From positions 1 through 34,311 of the forward strand of contig CAITSE010000217.1 of assembly GCA_903894975.1 (NCBI GenBank): a stretch of DNA of 34,311 bases. Reading direction: 5' to 3'. How positions within the stretch are numbered: position 1 is the stretch's first letter; each line of letters begins with the position of its first letter. The stretch is from an uncultured Lentisphaerota bacterium (GTDB taxonomy: Bacteria > Verrucomicrobiota > Lentisphaeria > Oligosphaerales > CAITYL01). Positions 1 through 8,800 of the stretch are shown here, piece by piece. Under the pieces are notes generated by a model, which was not told where the DNA came from, did no database searches, and worked only from the letters and a program-made list of their open reading frames with translations. The translations under genes and the position numbers were made by a program.

Positions 1-11
1 ATGACTTCCAA

Positions 12-50
12 TTCGACGTTGGACGTTCAATGTTCGATGTTCGACGTTCG
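12..50. repeat. Short-period GTTCGACGTT-like word repeat
   Basis: The left edge of the window holds a run of near-identical words (TTCGACGTT, GGACGTTC, ATGTTCGATG, TTCGACGTTCG) with a period of roughly 8 to 11 bases. It lies outside any gene I can support. Similar stuttering runs, each with a different word, occur in other intergenic gaps of this window. Bases 51-120 show nothing further that I can name, and bases 235-330 are strongly A/T-rich compared with the surrounding DNA. Confidence 0.6.
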
Positions 51-120
51 TGTTATAATTCTTAAGACGCGTATGCCCCTTGGTGCTGAAAAGGGAACGC
101 ATATGTGCATCCGTACAAAC

Positions 121-188
121 AGTAGCCCGGTCAAGCCGGACGCAAGGATCGCATAGCACCACAAACTGGTTCCGGCTTGGCCGGGCTA
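121..188 (+). repeat. 68-nt palindromic REP-like element, copy 1
   Basis: The ends are a 16-bp inverted repeat with one mismatch: AGCCCGGTCAAGCCGG on the left against CCGGCTTGGCCGGGCT on the right. A non-palindromic core containing GCATAGCACC lies between them. A second copy lies in opposite orientation at 12741-12808 and differs at about eight positions. As RNA it would form a long stem with a loop of roughly 30 nt. There is no transposase beside it, so a REP-type or MITE-type element is inferred. Confidence 0.85.
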
Positions 189-323
189 GGCGTTCCGTTT
201 TGCCTCCGGGGTTCAGCCAGTTTTTATGCTCCGTAAAAGAAAATACATAAGAATAGTAAAATTATACATTAATTTTTATCTTTGTCTATCTTGCCCAAGG
301 GGTTTTTGAGTTATAGTCATCGG

Positions 324-329
324 TATAAT
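324..329 (+). promoter_or_regulatory. Possible -10 box upstream of the PEP-CTERM gene
   Basis: A TATAAT hexamer sits 50 bases before the start codon at 380, at the end of an A/T-rich stretch. No convincing -35 hexamer lies at the expected spacing, so this is only a candidate. Confidence 0.3.
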
Positions 330-379
330 TGTGATTGTGATGACCCGTTGCCAACCAGCAAGAAAGAGGAGACACGAGC

Positions 380-3300
380 ATGAATCAGCAATGGACACAC
401 CGGATCAGCTCCCCCGCCGGACGAGCTGCCGTGACGCTGACCGCCCTGCTGGCCCTGGGCACGGGCGCGAGCCGGGCCGCCAACATCTATTGGGACTCTG
501 ACACCAACGGCGCCAACAACAACATCTCCACCGGTGCGGGCTTGGGCGCCGCCGGCAACTGGAACAATTTGGCTTCGGGCACGCCGCTGGTAAACTGGTG
601 GCCGGGCTCCGGCACCACCGACCAGACGTGGGTCAACGGCACCGACACCGCCATCTTCTGGGGCACGGCTGGCACGGTCAAGCTCACGGATACTATCACC
701 GTGGGCGGCTTGCGGTTCGACACCACCGGCTACACGATCAGCGCCACCGGCTACGCCCTGACCTTCGGGGCCGGTAGTGATACCATCGCGCTCAACAACA
801 TCGCCGCGGCGACCGTCACCGGCGCAGTGGGCGGAACAGGTGCGGTCACGATCACCAATATGGGCACCACGGCGGGCACCCTGACCTTGAACGGCACCTC
901 CACGGCGGGTTGGTCCGGCGCCACCACGATCAGCAACGTGGCGACTTTGGCGCTTTCGGGCTCCAACTAGGCACTGGTCAGCACCTCGGGCATCTCCCTG
1001 GCCGGCGGTATTACTCTCACCAACGCCGCCGCGGAAGCCGGGCTCGACCGCATCTCCAACACCGCGACCATCACCGCCAACGGTGGCACCTTCCGGGTCA
1101 CCAACGCCGGCAGCGCGACCGCGGTTTATACCGAAACCACCGGCACGCTCGCCCTGGCTTCCGGCAAACTGAACGTCATCACCACCAACAGCACCACCGC
1201 GGGCGGCAGCCAGCTTCTGACCTTCTCCGGCCTCACGCAGGCTGGCGCGTCGGCCGTGTCGTTCCTGACCCCGGGCGGCCTGGACGCCACTACCAACCAG
1301 ATCAAAGTGACGGGCAAGGGTACCACGACGGCGGATCAAATCATCGGGCCGTGGGCCACGACCGGTACCGCAACCAATGCCCAGACGGATTACGCCGTCT
1401 ACAGCTCGGACAATGTTCTCGCCGCCAACATTGCGGCCAGCGCCGAATCCACTTGGACGACCTCGGCGAACAGTTACACCCTGGGCACGGCCACCACTCT
1501 TTCCGCCGCGCGCACCATCACCGCCCTGCGTTACACCGGCACCGCTGGCACGCTCGCTTTGGGCGGCAACAACCTGCAAACCAACGGCATCCTCAATGCC
1601 AGTTCGGGCCTGCTCACGATTTCGGGCTCGGGCACGGTGCGGCAGAACGGAACCACCGCCGGCAACTTGTATATCAACGCTAATAAAGACATCACGATCA
1701 GTTCTACGATCGCCAACAACACCGGCAAGCTGACGCTGGTGAAGACCGGCGCGGGCACCCTCACCCTCAGTGGCACCACCACATACACGGGAGATACGAT
1801 TGTGCTGGAGGGCACGTTACAACCTACTAGCTCCTCCCTGATTAACGGGAATTTGGTTGTCGGCTCAATCGGCGGCGGCCCGGCGGCGGTTTTTGCGAAT
1901 ACGACCTATACGAAATTTGGCGCCAACATGAGTGGTACGGTTTACAGCAACGGGTCACTCAATTGGTCAAATTCGGGTGCCGTGTTTAAAAATCTAACCA
2001 TTATTGGCGGCACGGCCAATTCGAATTATGGCTATGTTGATACCGCGGTATACATGACGGGAGGAACCCTCTCCGGAACTCTTTGGGGACAATGCCCCAG
2101 CGTGATCACTTATGCCAGTTCCTCAACGGCGACCATCTCGGCGGGAATGAATACGTGGATATATGGTGACTTTACCTATAATGTGGCGGATGGCGCCGCC
2201 GTGATTGATCTCAATCACACGGGGGGTATAAACCTAAACAAACCGCAATTCGGCATCGTCAAATCGGGCGCCGGCACGATGGCGGTGGGGACCGCTAATT
2301 CCTTCACCGGGGCAACGACGGTTAGCGGCGGGACATTGCTTCTGACCCACTCCAATGCGCTGGCAACCAGTCCGTTAGCCAATGGCGGCACGGGGATCGT
2401 GTTTGATTCGTCGGTAACCTCCCGCACCTTCCAAATTGGCGGTCTGAACGGCAGCGGCAACCTCGCGCTGCAGGACAATGCCGCGACCTCGAACGCCATC
2501 ACCCTCGTGCTCAGCACTGCTGCCAATACTTCCCGGAGTTATGCCGGCAACTTGAGCGGCGCGGGCAATGTGACCAAGATCGGCACCGGCACCCAGATCT
2601 TTACCGCCTCGAGCAGCTACACCGGCACGACCGCGCTCAACAACGGCGTGCTGCAGTTCGCCGCCCTGAACAACCTGGGCGGAGCCGCGGCTCCCATCAC
2701 CTTTGCCGGTGGCACCCTGCGCTGGGCGACCGGCAACCTCGCGGACATCTCTTCCGGCCGCACCGTCACCCTCAATGCCGGCGGCGCGATCTTCGACACC
2801 AATGGCAACAACGTGACCTTTGCCAACGCCATCGGCAACAGCGGCGTGGGCGGCCTGACCAAGGCCGGCGCGGGCATCCTGACCCTGAGCGGCGCGAACA
2901 ACTACACCGGCAGCACCCTGGTCAGCGCCGGCACGTTGGCGGCCGGCAATGCCAATGCCTTTGGCAACAGCACGGTGACGGTTAATGGCGGCGTGCTCGA
3001 CCTGCGCACGGTCAATGTCGCCAACGTGATCAACATCACCGGCACGAACGGCTCGGTCCTGTTGCAGAGTTCCTCCGAGGCGCTGGCGTCGAACTTCGCC
3101 GCCAACAGTAATTTCCGCGGCTGGCAGCGCAACAGCGGGTTGACCCAAAACTCCCAGGCCCAGTTCCTGGGCGGCGCCAACGGCCTTTCGGCCGCAACGG
3201 TGACCTCCTCGTGGGCGGCCAGCACGAACACCTCCAAGATCGTCAGTGACGTCCTTGATATCAAGGGCATCAACGGCACGACGTTCGTTTTGCAGATGAA

Positions 3301-3628
3301 CTACGCCCCCATCGCCGGCAAGGATGACGCGTGGGAAACACAAAACGCCACCCTCGGCTGGCTTAATAGTTCCACCCAGTGGGTCAACGCCGTGCTCGGC
3401 AACAACGACGGAACGGGCACGCTTGGCACCCATTACACCGTCGCGTACGACCCGAACGCCAGCTACAACCTTGGCGACTACGGCGTGGACGCCGGGAATA
3501 ACGTGGTCTGGGCCGTGGTCAATCACAACAGCGAGTTTGCCGTAGTCGTGCCCGAGCCGGCCGCGCTGGCCCTGTTCGCCCTCGGCGGCTTGGCGCTGCT
3601 GCGCCGCCGGCGTTGTGAAACGGTGTGA
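380..3628 (+). pseudogene. Autotransporter-repeat PEP-CTERM protein, interrupted by in-frame TAG
   Basis: This is one continuous reading frame of 1083 codons broken only by a TAG at 968-970. The two open pieces are 380-967 and 971-3628, and the second could at best restart at GTG 1256. The start is firm: AAGAGGAG lies eight bases before ATG 380 and is followed by a signal peptide ending near ASRA. The remainder is Thr/Gly/Asn-rich beta-strand sequence with autotransporter-associated repeats of the type KxGAGTLTLSG...YTG...GTL near residues 449, 625, 729 and 823. The C-terminus is a classic PEP-CTERM tail: VPEP, a hydrophobic helix, then RRRR. The family is exported and processed by an exosortase, and one is encoded at 23033-24988. 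The TAG is probably a point mutation or a sequence error, since an RF1 gene is present and TAG ends other genes here. Bases about 1800-2440 are less GC-rich at third positions than the flanks. Confidence 0.85.
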
Positions 3629-3655
3629 CGGTAGGACGGTAGGACGGTAGGACGG
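3627..3655. repeat. Tandem GACGGTAG repeat
   Basis: About 3.6 perfect copies of the 8-mer GACGGTAG start inside the stop codon of the PEP-CTERM gene. It is another of the short word repeats that fill gaps in this window. Confidence 0.85.
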
Positions 3656-3665
3656 AACCTGGGAA

Positions 3666-3685
3666 CGCCGAGCCCCAGCTCGGCG
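3666..3685. terminator. Hairpin after the PEP-CTERM gene
   Basis: CGCCGAGC and GCTCGGCG form a perfect 8-bp stem with a 4-base loop, 38 bases after the stop codon. No T run follows, so it may be a REP-type hairpin or a weak terminator. Confidence 0.45.
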
Positions 3686-3697
3686 CGTCTTCCGGAA

Positions 3698-3817
3698 CAG
3701 AGCCGCGGCGAATGTGAATGAGCGGGTTTATCCGTCAGAACCGCGCACGTCAGTAAGCGGACTTCCTTGATCTCAAATACAAAGAACCCGCTCCATGACT
3801 GTCGCGGCTCTGACGGA
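3698..3817 (+). promoter_or_regulatory. Possible structured leader of the first prepilin gene
   Basis: Several complementary segments lie before the start codon at 3862. GAGCGGGTT (3720-3728) matches AACCCGCTC (3785-3793) perfectly. TCCGTCAGAACCGCG (3731-3745) matches 3803-3817 with one mismatch. CAGAGCCGCG (3698-3707) is a perfect 10-bp alternative partner for 3803-3812. The first two pairings cross, as in a pseudoknot, and the third competes with the second. A folded 5-prime leader is inferred and no known riboswitch is recognised. Confidence 0.35.
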
Positions 3818-3861
3818 GGATCTGCCGTCCAGCCGTTCTTTTTCCCAAAGGATGCCGTTTT

Positions 3862-4578
3862 ATGACGCGCTCATCCAAGTTACAAAATCGGGGTGCCGCA
3901 CCCCGATTTTTTACTCTGATCGAACTGCTGGTGGTGGTGACCATCATCGCGGTCCTGGCCTCGCTGCTGCTGCCGAGCCTGACCAAGGCCAAGCGCATCG
4001 CGAAGGTGGCCGCCTGCCAGAACAATCTGCGTAGCATGGGAGCTATCACCGCTCTTTACGCCGGCAACAACGACGGCATCCTGCCGCCCTTTGATGCGGA
4101 CCTCTGGTTTTCCTGCACCGTCGGCGTGGTGCAAACCACCCTTTCCTCGGTTTGGCCCAAGCGGGAACTGTACGACATGTGGAAGGTGATGGTTCCCTAC
4201 GGGTACAAGGGCGAAATTTCGCAATGTCCGGTGAAGGGGACTAATTGGAAGACGGCTTATCGGACGGACTTAAACGCCAGGAGCGATTACGGATATCGTC
4301 TGGCAGTGGGGGCCTCCTCCGACCCCTGCAAGTACAATGAGATTTACGGGAAGGCGCCCGTTCCCTATACGTCTTTGTGCCTGAGCAACACCCTTAACTT
4401 CAGCAAGTACGCCATCATCGCCGACCAGTCGGACCTGCCGGGGAACGTGACCTACGCGTACTTCAACAATCACGCGTTCGCCAACCGGACGGTGGAATCG
4501 ATCAACGTTCTCTATCTCGACGGGCATGTGGCCCTGTTGCGGTCGCCCAACACGTTCAATTGGGGCGGGCTTTGGTAA
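3862..4578 (+). CDS. Prepilin-type N-terminal cleavage/methylation domain protein
   Basis: A 238-residue type II secretion or type IV pilin-like (pseudopilin) protein. The N-terminus has a basic leader, then [17 protein letters not shown] (F17-A33), the class III signal and transmembrane helix, with the conserved Glu at position 21 (+5). The residue before the usual cleavage site is Phe16, not Gly. A globular domain follows, with Cys residues and a C-terminal LDGHV signature near the end, as in the DUF1559/PulG-like proteins that are numerous in PVC bacteria. AAAGGA lies nine bases before ATG 3862, which decides the start over an out-of-frame ATG at 3853. It is a paralog of the broken gene at 22291: they share SQCPVKGT, PPFxAD and LDGH. 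A terminator-like hairpin lies inside codons 8-17. The substrate or role is unknown. Confidence 0.9.
   Translation: MTRSSKLQNRGAAPRFFTLIELLVVVTIIAVLASLLLPSLTKAKRIAKVAACQNNLRSMGAITALYAGNNDGILPPFDADLWFSCTVGVVQTTLSSVWPKRELYDMWKVMVPYGYKGEISQCPVKGTNWKTAYRTDLNARSDYGYRLAVGASSDPCKYNEIYGKAPVPYTSLCLSNTLNFSKYAIIADQSDLPGNVTYAYFNNHAFANRTVESINVLYLDGHVALLRSPNTFNWGGLW
3884..3912 (+). terminator. Terminator-like hairpin inside the prepilin coding sequence
   Basis: AAAATCGGGGTG (3884-3895) and CACCCCGATTTT (3899-3910) form a perfect 12-bp stem with a 3-base loop, ending in a run of six T (3907-3912). This is the textbook shape of an intrinsic terminator, but it lies inside the gene, encoding roughly [10 protein letters not shown] just before TLIELL. 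The paralog at 22291 has an equivalent hairpin at the same codons. Attenuation is inferred. Confidence 0.6.
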
Positions 4579-4594
4579 ACAACCACGGGATCCT

Positions 4595-5464
4595 ATGAAC
4601 GCCACGTCTGAATGCTCTCATGAGAAAGGGCGGAGTCGGAGATTTCCGGGGGGAAATTCGTTCCGCGACTTCACCCTGATCGAATTGCTGGTGGTTATTG
4701 CCATCATCGCGATTCTGGCGTCCATCCTGCTCCCTGCCTTGGGCAAGGCCAAGGATGCGGCCAAACAGGCCGCCTGCCAGAATAATCAGAAGCAACTGGG
4801 GTATGCCTTTGCCATGTATACCGATGACTCGGACAGCAAATACCCCGGCGCCCGTTGGCCGCAGGGCCTTAATTCCTATATTGGCGGAACCTTGTTGGGG
4901 AGCACAGAACTTCCCGAAAACGCCGCCAATCTGGATCAGGTTAAACCCTTTAATACCATTCACTGCCCCGGGGTTCCGCTCACGACTCTGGCCGGGAAAA
5001 AGAGCACGCTGACGTATGGGATGAGCGGGATCACCGGAATTGTGCCAAACTCTGGCAATGCGAGTTGGTTTTGGACGTATCTGAGTTGTTACCAACCAGG
5101 GGAGCCGGTGAGTCTTCTTCCGCAGGTCAGAACTTCGGCGGTGATCCGGCCAGAGGCCTTTGCGGTCCTCACCGAAAATTGGAACACCGGCAATGCCGGC
5201 GCGCCGGAGCAAACGGCCTGGACTACGACCTCGTGGCGGCTGTTTGCCCAAAGCGGCGGCAAATGCATGCTTGCCCATGGCGGCACAAAGTCAAACATTC
5301 TCCTGGCGGATTCCCATGTGGCCGTGGTGACGGGCAATTCCGGTTCACCATGGGACGCGATTGGGGGAATGCGGTATGTGCAAGATCAATGGGATTCCTT
5401 GTTCCTGTATGATAACGGCATCATCCATTACGGCAAAGGAACCCCCTCGAAATACCTCAAGTGA
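4595..5464 (+). CDS. Prepilin-type N-terminal cleavage/methylation domain protein
   Basis: A 289-residue pseudopilin-like protein starting at ATG 4595, 16 bases after the previous prepilin gene, so probably co-transcribed with it. A 25-residue leader (basic, ending in Asp25) precedes [17 protein letters not shown] with Glu30 at the +5 position. The helix is followed by the family's [20 protein letters not shown] stretch. Late in the protein, [15 protein letters not shown] occupies the place of the usual H-x9-DGH motif, with Asp-Ser-His in place of Asp-Gly-His. Asp, instead of Gly, lies before the predicted cleavage site. Its leader also contains a small inverted repeat (ATTTCC..GGAAAT) but no T run, unlike its two relatives here. 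The reading could extend upstream in frame to 4526, but that would overlap the previous gene. Confidence 0.87.
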   Translation: MNATSECSHEKGRSRRFPGGNSFRDFTLIELLVVIAIIAILASILLPALGKAKDAAKQAACQNNQKQLGYAFAMYTDDSDSKYPGARWPQGLNSYIGGTLLGSTELPENAANLDQVKPFNTIHCPGVPLTTLAGKKSTLTYGMSGITGIVPNSGNASWFWTYLSCYQPGEPVSLLPQVRTSAVIRPEAFAVLTENWNTGNAGAPEQTAWTTTSWRLFAQSGGKCMLAHGGTKSNILLADSHVAVVTGNSGSPWDAIGGMRYVQDQWDSLFLYDNGIIHYGKGTPSKYLK

Positions 5465-5585
5465 GCGGGAGCCTCATGAACGCCAAACTTCTAGGCTGGG
5501 ATTTTATCGAAAATTCCGTTTTCGGCCCCAAGGGGCAGAGGTATCAACTTAAGGAGTTGAGTTTCCTTGTACCGATGCGTAGCAT

Positions 5586-5742
5586 CTTTGGAGTGCGGCG
5601 GCTTGACACCGCTTTCCCCGGCGGCGGAGCCGCTCTCCCACGCATAGTCCAACTCCCGCGCCCAGGCAGAATCGGAGAAGTCAGACGAAAAGCCGGTTCC
5701 ACCGGCGGGAAAAAGCGGCGTCCAGCCGTCGGCACTCCAAAG
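5586..5742. repeat. 157-bp foldback (MITE-like) element in a hydrolase leader
   Basis: The ends at 5586-5615 (CTTTGGAGTGCGGCGGC...) and 5712-5742 are imperfect inverted repeats of about 30 bp; both outer ends read CTTTGGAGTGC on their own strand. A second small hairpin, GCGGCG with CGCCGC, follows at 5742-5757. It fills most of the 353-base gap between the second prepilin gene and the hydrolase start at 5818. The frame happens to stay open across it, but the encoded sequence there looks non-protein. Confidence 0.75.
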
Positions 5743-5817
5743 CGGCGCGGACGCCGCGGTCAAGGCGAAGAATCAGTTCTTAAAATCCGCTTGGATTATC
5801 CGAAAGAGACTCTTTAC

Positions 5818-8800
5818 ATGCCGAAATCGCACCTTGTTCCCCTAACGATCCGTCTCCGTTCTGCGTTCCGCCATGGAGCATTGACGAAGAGCGCCGGGCT
5901 TCACCTGATGGCGTCCACCTTTTTGTTTCTGGCCAGTCTTGCCGCGCCGCTGCACGCCGCGGCGCCGGCGCGGCAGATTCCGCTGGCGCCGCCGGCGGAT
6001 GTCCTTCCCGATGCCGCGGACCTGGTGCCCTGGCCGGAAAAGGCGTATCCCGTGTTTGCCGCGGGCTCCGTGGCCAACGTCGGGGAATGGCTGCTCGACG
6101 CGCCGGCCGGCAAGCACGGGTTCGTGAAATCCCTGCCGGACGGACAACTGGCCTTTGCCGACGGAACGCCGGTCCGGTTCTGGGGCACCACGACCGTGTT
6201 CGGGATGACCTTTCCGGAGAAACCGGAGGAAATCGCCGTCCTCGCCGACGCGATCGCGGCCTCCGGATATAACCTGGTCCGCTTCCATCATAACGACATG
6301 CAAGGCGCGGGCCTGGGCTACTTGCAGACCAAGCCGACGCCCAGCAATTATCTGCTGGACCCCAAGATGATCGACCGCCTCGACCGGTTCGCGGCCGAAC
6401 TCTACAAGCGCGGGATTTACGTCTACCTGGATTTCGTCGATTTCCGCTCAGCCCTGCCCGAAGACGGCCTTGAGGACGTCGAAGTGCTGAAAAAGCTCGA
6501 CAACCGCGGCTGGAAAGGGTTGTTCCCGCATCCCAAGATCGTCGAGGCCTGGAAGCGCGCGGTCAGCGAACTGCTGAAACACAAGAACCCGTACACCGGC
6601 CGGACCTGGGGCGAGGAACCGGGCGTCGCCACCATCGAGATCATCAACGAGAACGGCCTGTTCTGGGACTGGAACTTCAAGATCAACGAGCCCATGCGCC
6701 AGTGGCATGACGCGCAATGGAACCGCTGGCTGCTGGCCCGGTACGGCAACCGCGCCAAGCTCGACGCGCAGTGGACGGATGCCGCCGGCAAGAAAGGGCT
6801 CTTCGATGGCGAAGACCCCGTCGCCGGTACGGTTTTTTCACCGCGTCTGGGAAATTATCTCGACTGGGACCGTCCCTACCGTTCCAAGACCCGCGGCGCC
6901 GCCCGGGTCAACGACTATTACGCCTTCCTGGCCGATGCCGCCACCGGGTTTTACCGCGACGCCGCGCAGCACATCCGCGGCCTCGGCTTCAAAGGCGTGG
7001 TCGTCGGCTCCCACGAGTTGCAGGGGCCGATCAACCAATACGCGGAAATCCAAGGCACCGGTGCGCTCGCGTCCCATTTGTATGCGAACCGCCTGACGGC
7101 CTGGAACGCCCGTCCCACCACCCGCGGCGCGGTGAGCGAAGGGGTAAACGTCAAGACCAACAACTGGTTTGCCAACCTTCCCCGCATCAAGGCCCAGGGC
7201 ATCCCAGGCATCAACGGCGAATGGGCCGGCGGCGGACTCGTCCAGCGCGCGGACGTCAACCTGGCCGTGGCCGCCATGACCTCGTTCCAGGGGGTGACGC
7301 AAAGCCTGCACTTCTCCTATGCCCACCGCTGGACCGGCGTCCCGATGAATGCGTACGACACGACCATCGACTACCAGCAGTACATCAACTCCTTCAGCAA
7401 CACTCATTCCTCGGTGCATGACGCGCCGTGGATGGTGGTCAACCGGATCTGCGCGCCGCTCTTCATCCGCCGGGACTTTGCCAAGCCGCGCGTCACCGCG
7501 CACCTGGCCTTTTCCGCGGAAGACCGCTTCGAGCAGAACCTGCACGCCCTGGGCCTGAGCGGCGGCAGCGGCACCATCGGCGACGCCGCGGTGTTCCTGC
7601 CGGAACTGCACAACGTGGAATGCGCGTTTTTCGACCAGGCCTACCAGGGCGATGCCGATGTCGTCTTCATGACCGGCCGCACGGCCTCCGGCGATTACCG
7701 CAAGGCCAAGCATGCCGTGCTCATCGGCGACAACCCCTACACCGACCGCTACCACAAGACCCGCGACCTCGGCGTCCCGGCGCGCTTTGTGAATCCCAAC
7801 GCCAAAATTGTCACGCTCGACGCGCCGGTGACCTTCACGGTCTCCGCGCCCTGGGAGGCGGAGCGCACGCTCGCCTTCGACCGCCTGGAGGGCGCCGTGG
7901 AGCTGGCCTCAATCCCGAAGGGCGCGCAGCCCATCGGCAAAAGCGCCGACGGAAAATACACGTTGGGCTGGTTCGACGACCGCTTCCTGGTCCTCCCCAA
8001 CGGCCGCGCCTTTCAGAGCCGTATCGGCGACATTCAGTGGCTGTACCGCCTCTACCTCGCCGCCGGCAAACGCTGGAACCTGGACGTCGCGGACAATGCC
8101 GTGGAGAATACCTTCTACCGTTCCGACACCCGCGAGCTGACCGTGGACTGGGCCTCCGGCACCCTGGTCCTCGACACCCCGCGCACCCAGGGCTTTTCCG
8201 GCTTGATGGGCTGGCGGGAAAACAATGCCACCCGCAATTTAACCTGCACGGTGGACGTACCTTACGCCAATGTCCTGGCCACCAGCGCGGACGGCAAGCC
8301 GCTGGCCGAATCCCGCCGCATGCTGCTGGTCGCCACCGGCCGGATGAAAAACACCGGACAAGAACTGGGCCAGGACAAAAATGGCTTCCCCAATTTCGTC
8401 AAGACCGGCAAGAGCCCCATGCTCGTGGAAGCGTTACGCGGCAAGGTGAGCCTGGCCTCGGGATTGGCGTCCAGCCTGGTGGTGTATGCCCTGGATTGCG
8501 AAGGCCGGCGGCTGGGCAAGGTCGAGACGGCCGTTGCCGACGGGCGCCTGAGCTTTGCGCTCTCGCCCAAGTGGGGCAGCATCTGGTTTGAGATCGCCGC
8601 TCCGGACGTGGCCGGCCCCGCGGCTCCGGCAACGACTCCGGCGGTGTCCTGGCCGCTGGCCGAAACCGTGCGCACCACGACGCCTCCCGCGCCAGTGCTG
8701 GTCGAACTCCGGCAGCTCCTGGCTGCGGCCGCGCCCAAGCCGCCGGCTGCGGCTCAGGCCGCCGTTGCGGCCGCGACGGGAAAGGATGTCCGCTTCTCCA

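Noticed and set aside
968-970. Reassignment of TAG to an amino acid in this genome
   Set aside because: An RF1 gene with a PxT codon-reading motif is present, and TAG ends the hydrolase (9996), TPR and exosortase genes.
317-3526. Long minus-strand open frames opposite the PEP-CTERM gene (317-1579, 2375-3526)
   Set aside because: Their products are Arg/Gly/Ala-rich without family motifs, and the plus strand carries a signal peptide, repeats and a PEP-CTERM tail. They are shadows of GC-rich codon use.
3853-4034. Out-of-frame peptide starting [10 protein letters not shown] over the first prepilin start, similar to one at 22281-22463 (MPFYAAIIQA)
   Set aside because: The similarity follows from the conserved DNA of the two paralogs, the ribosome binding site spacing favours the prepilin ATG, and the later part is low-complexity. 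A short regulatory leader peptide remains conceivable.
5461-5817. N-terminal extension of the hydrolase to 5461
   Set aside because: The segment is a foldback repeat with no protein character, and a ribosome binding site plus signal peptide support 5818.
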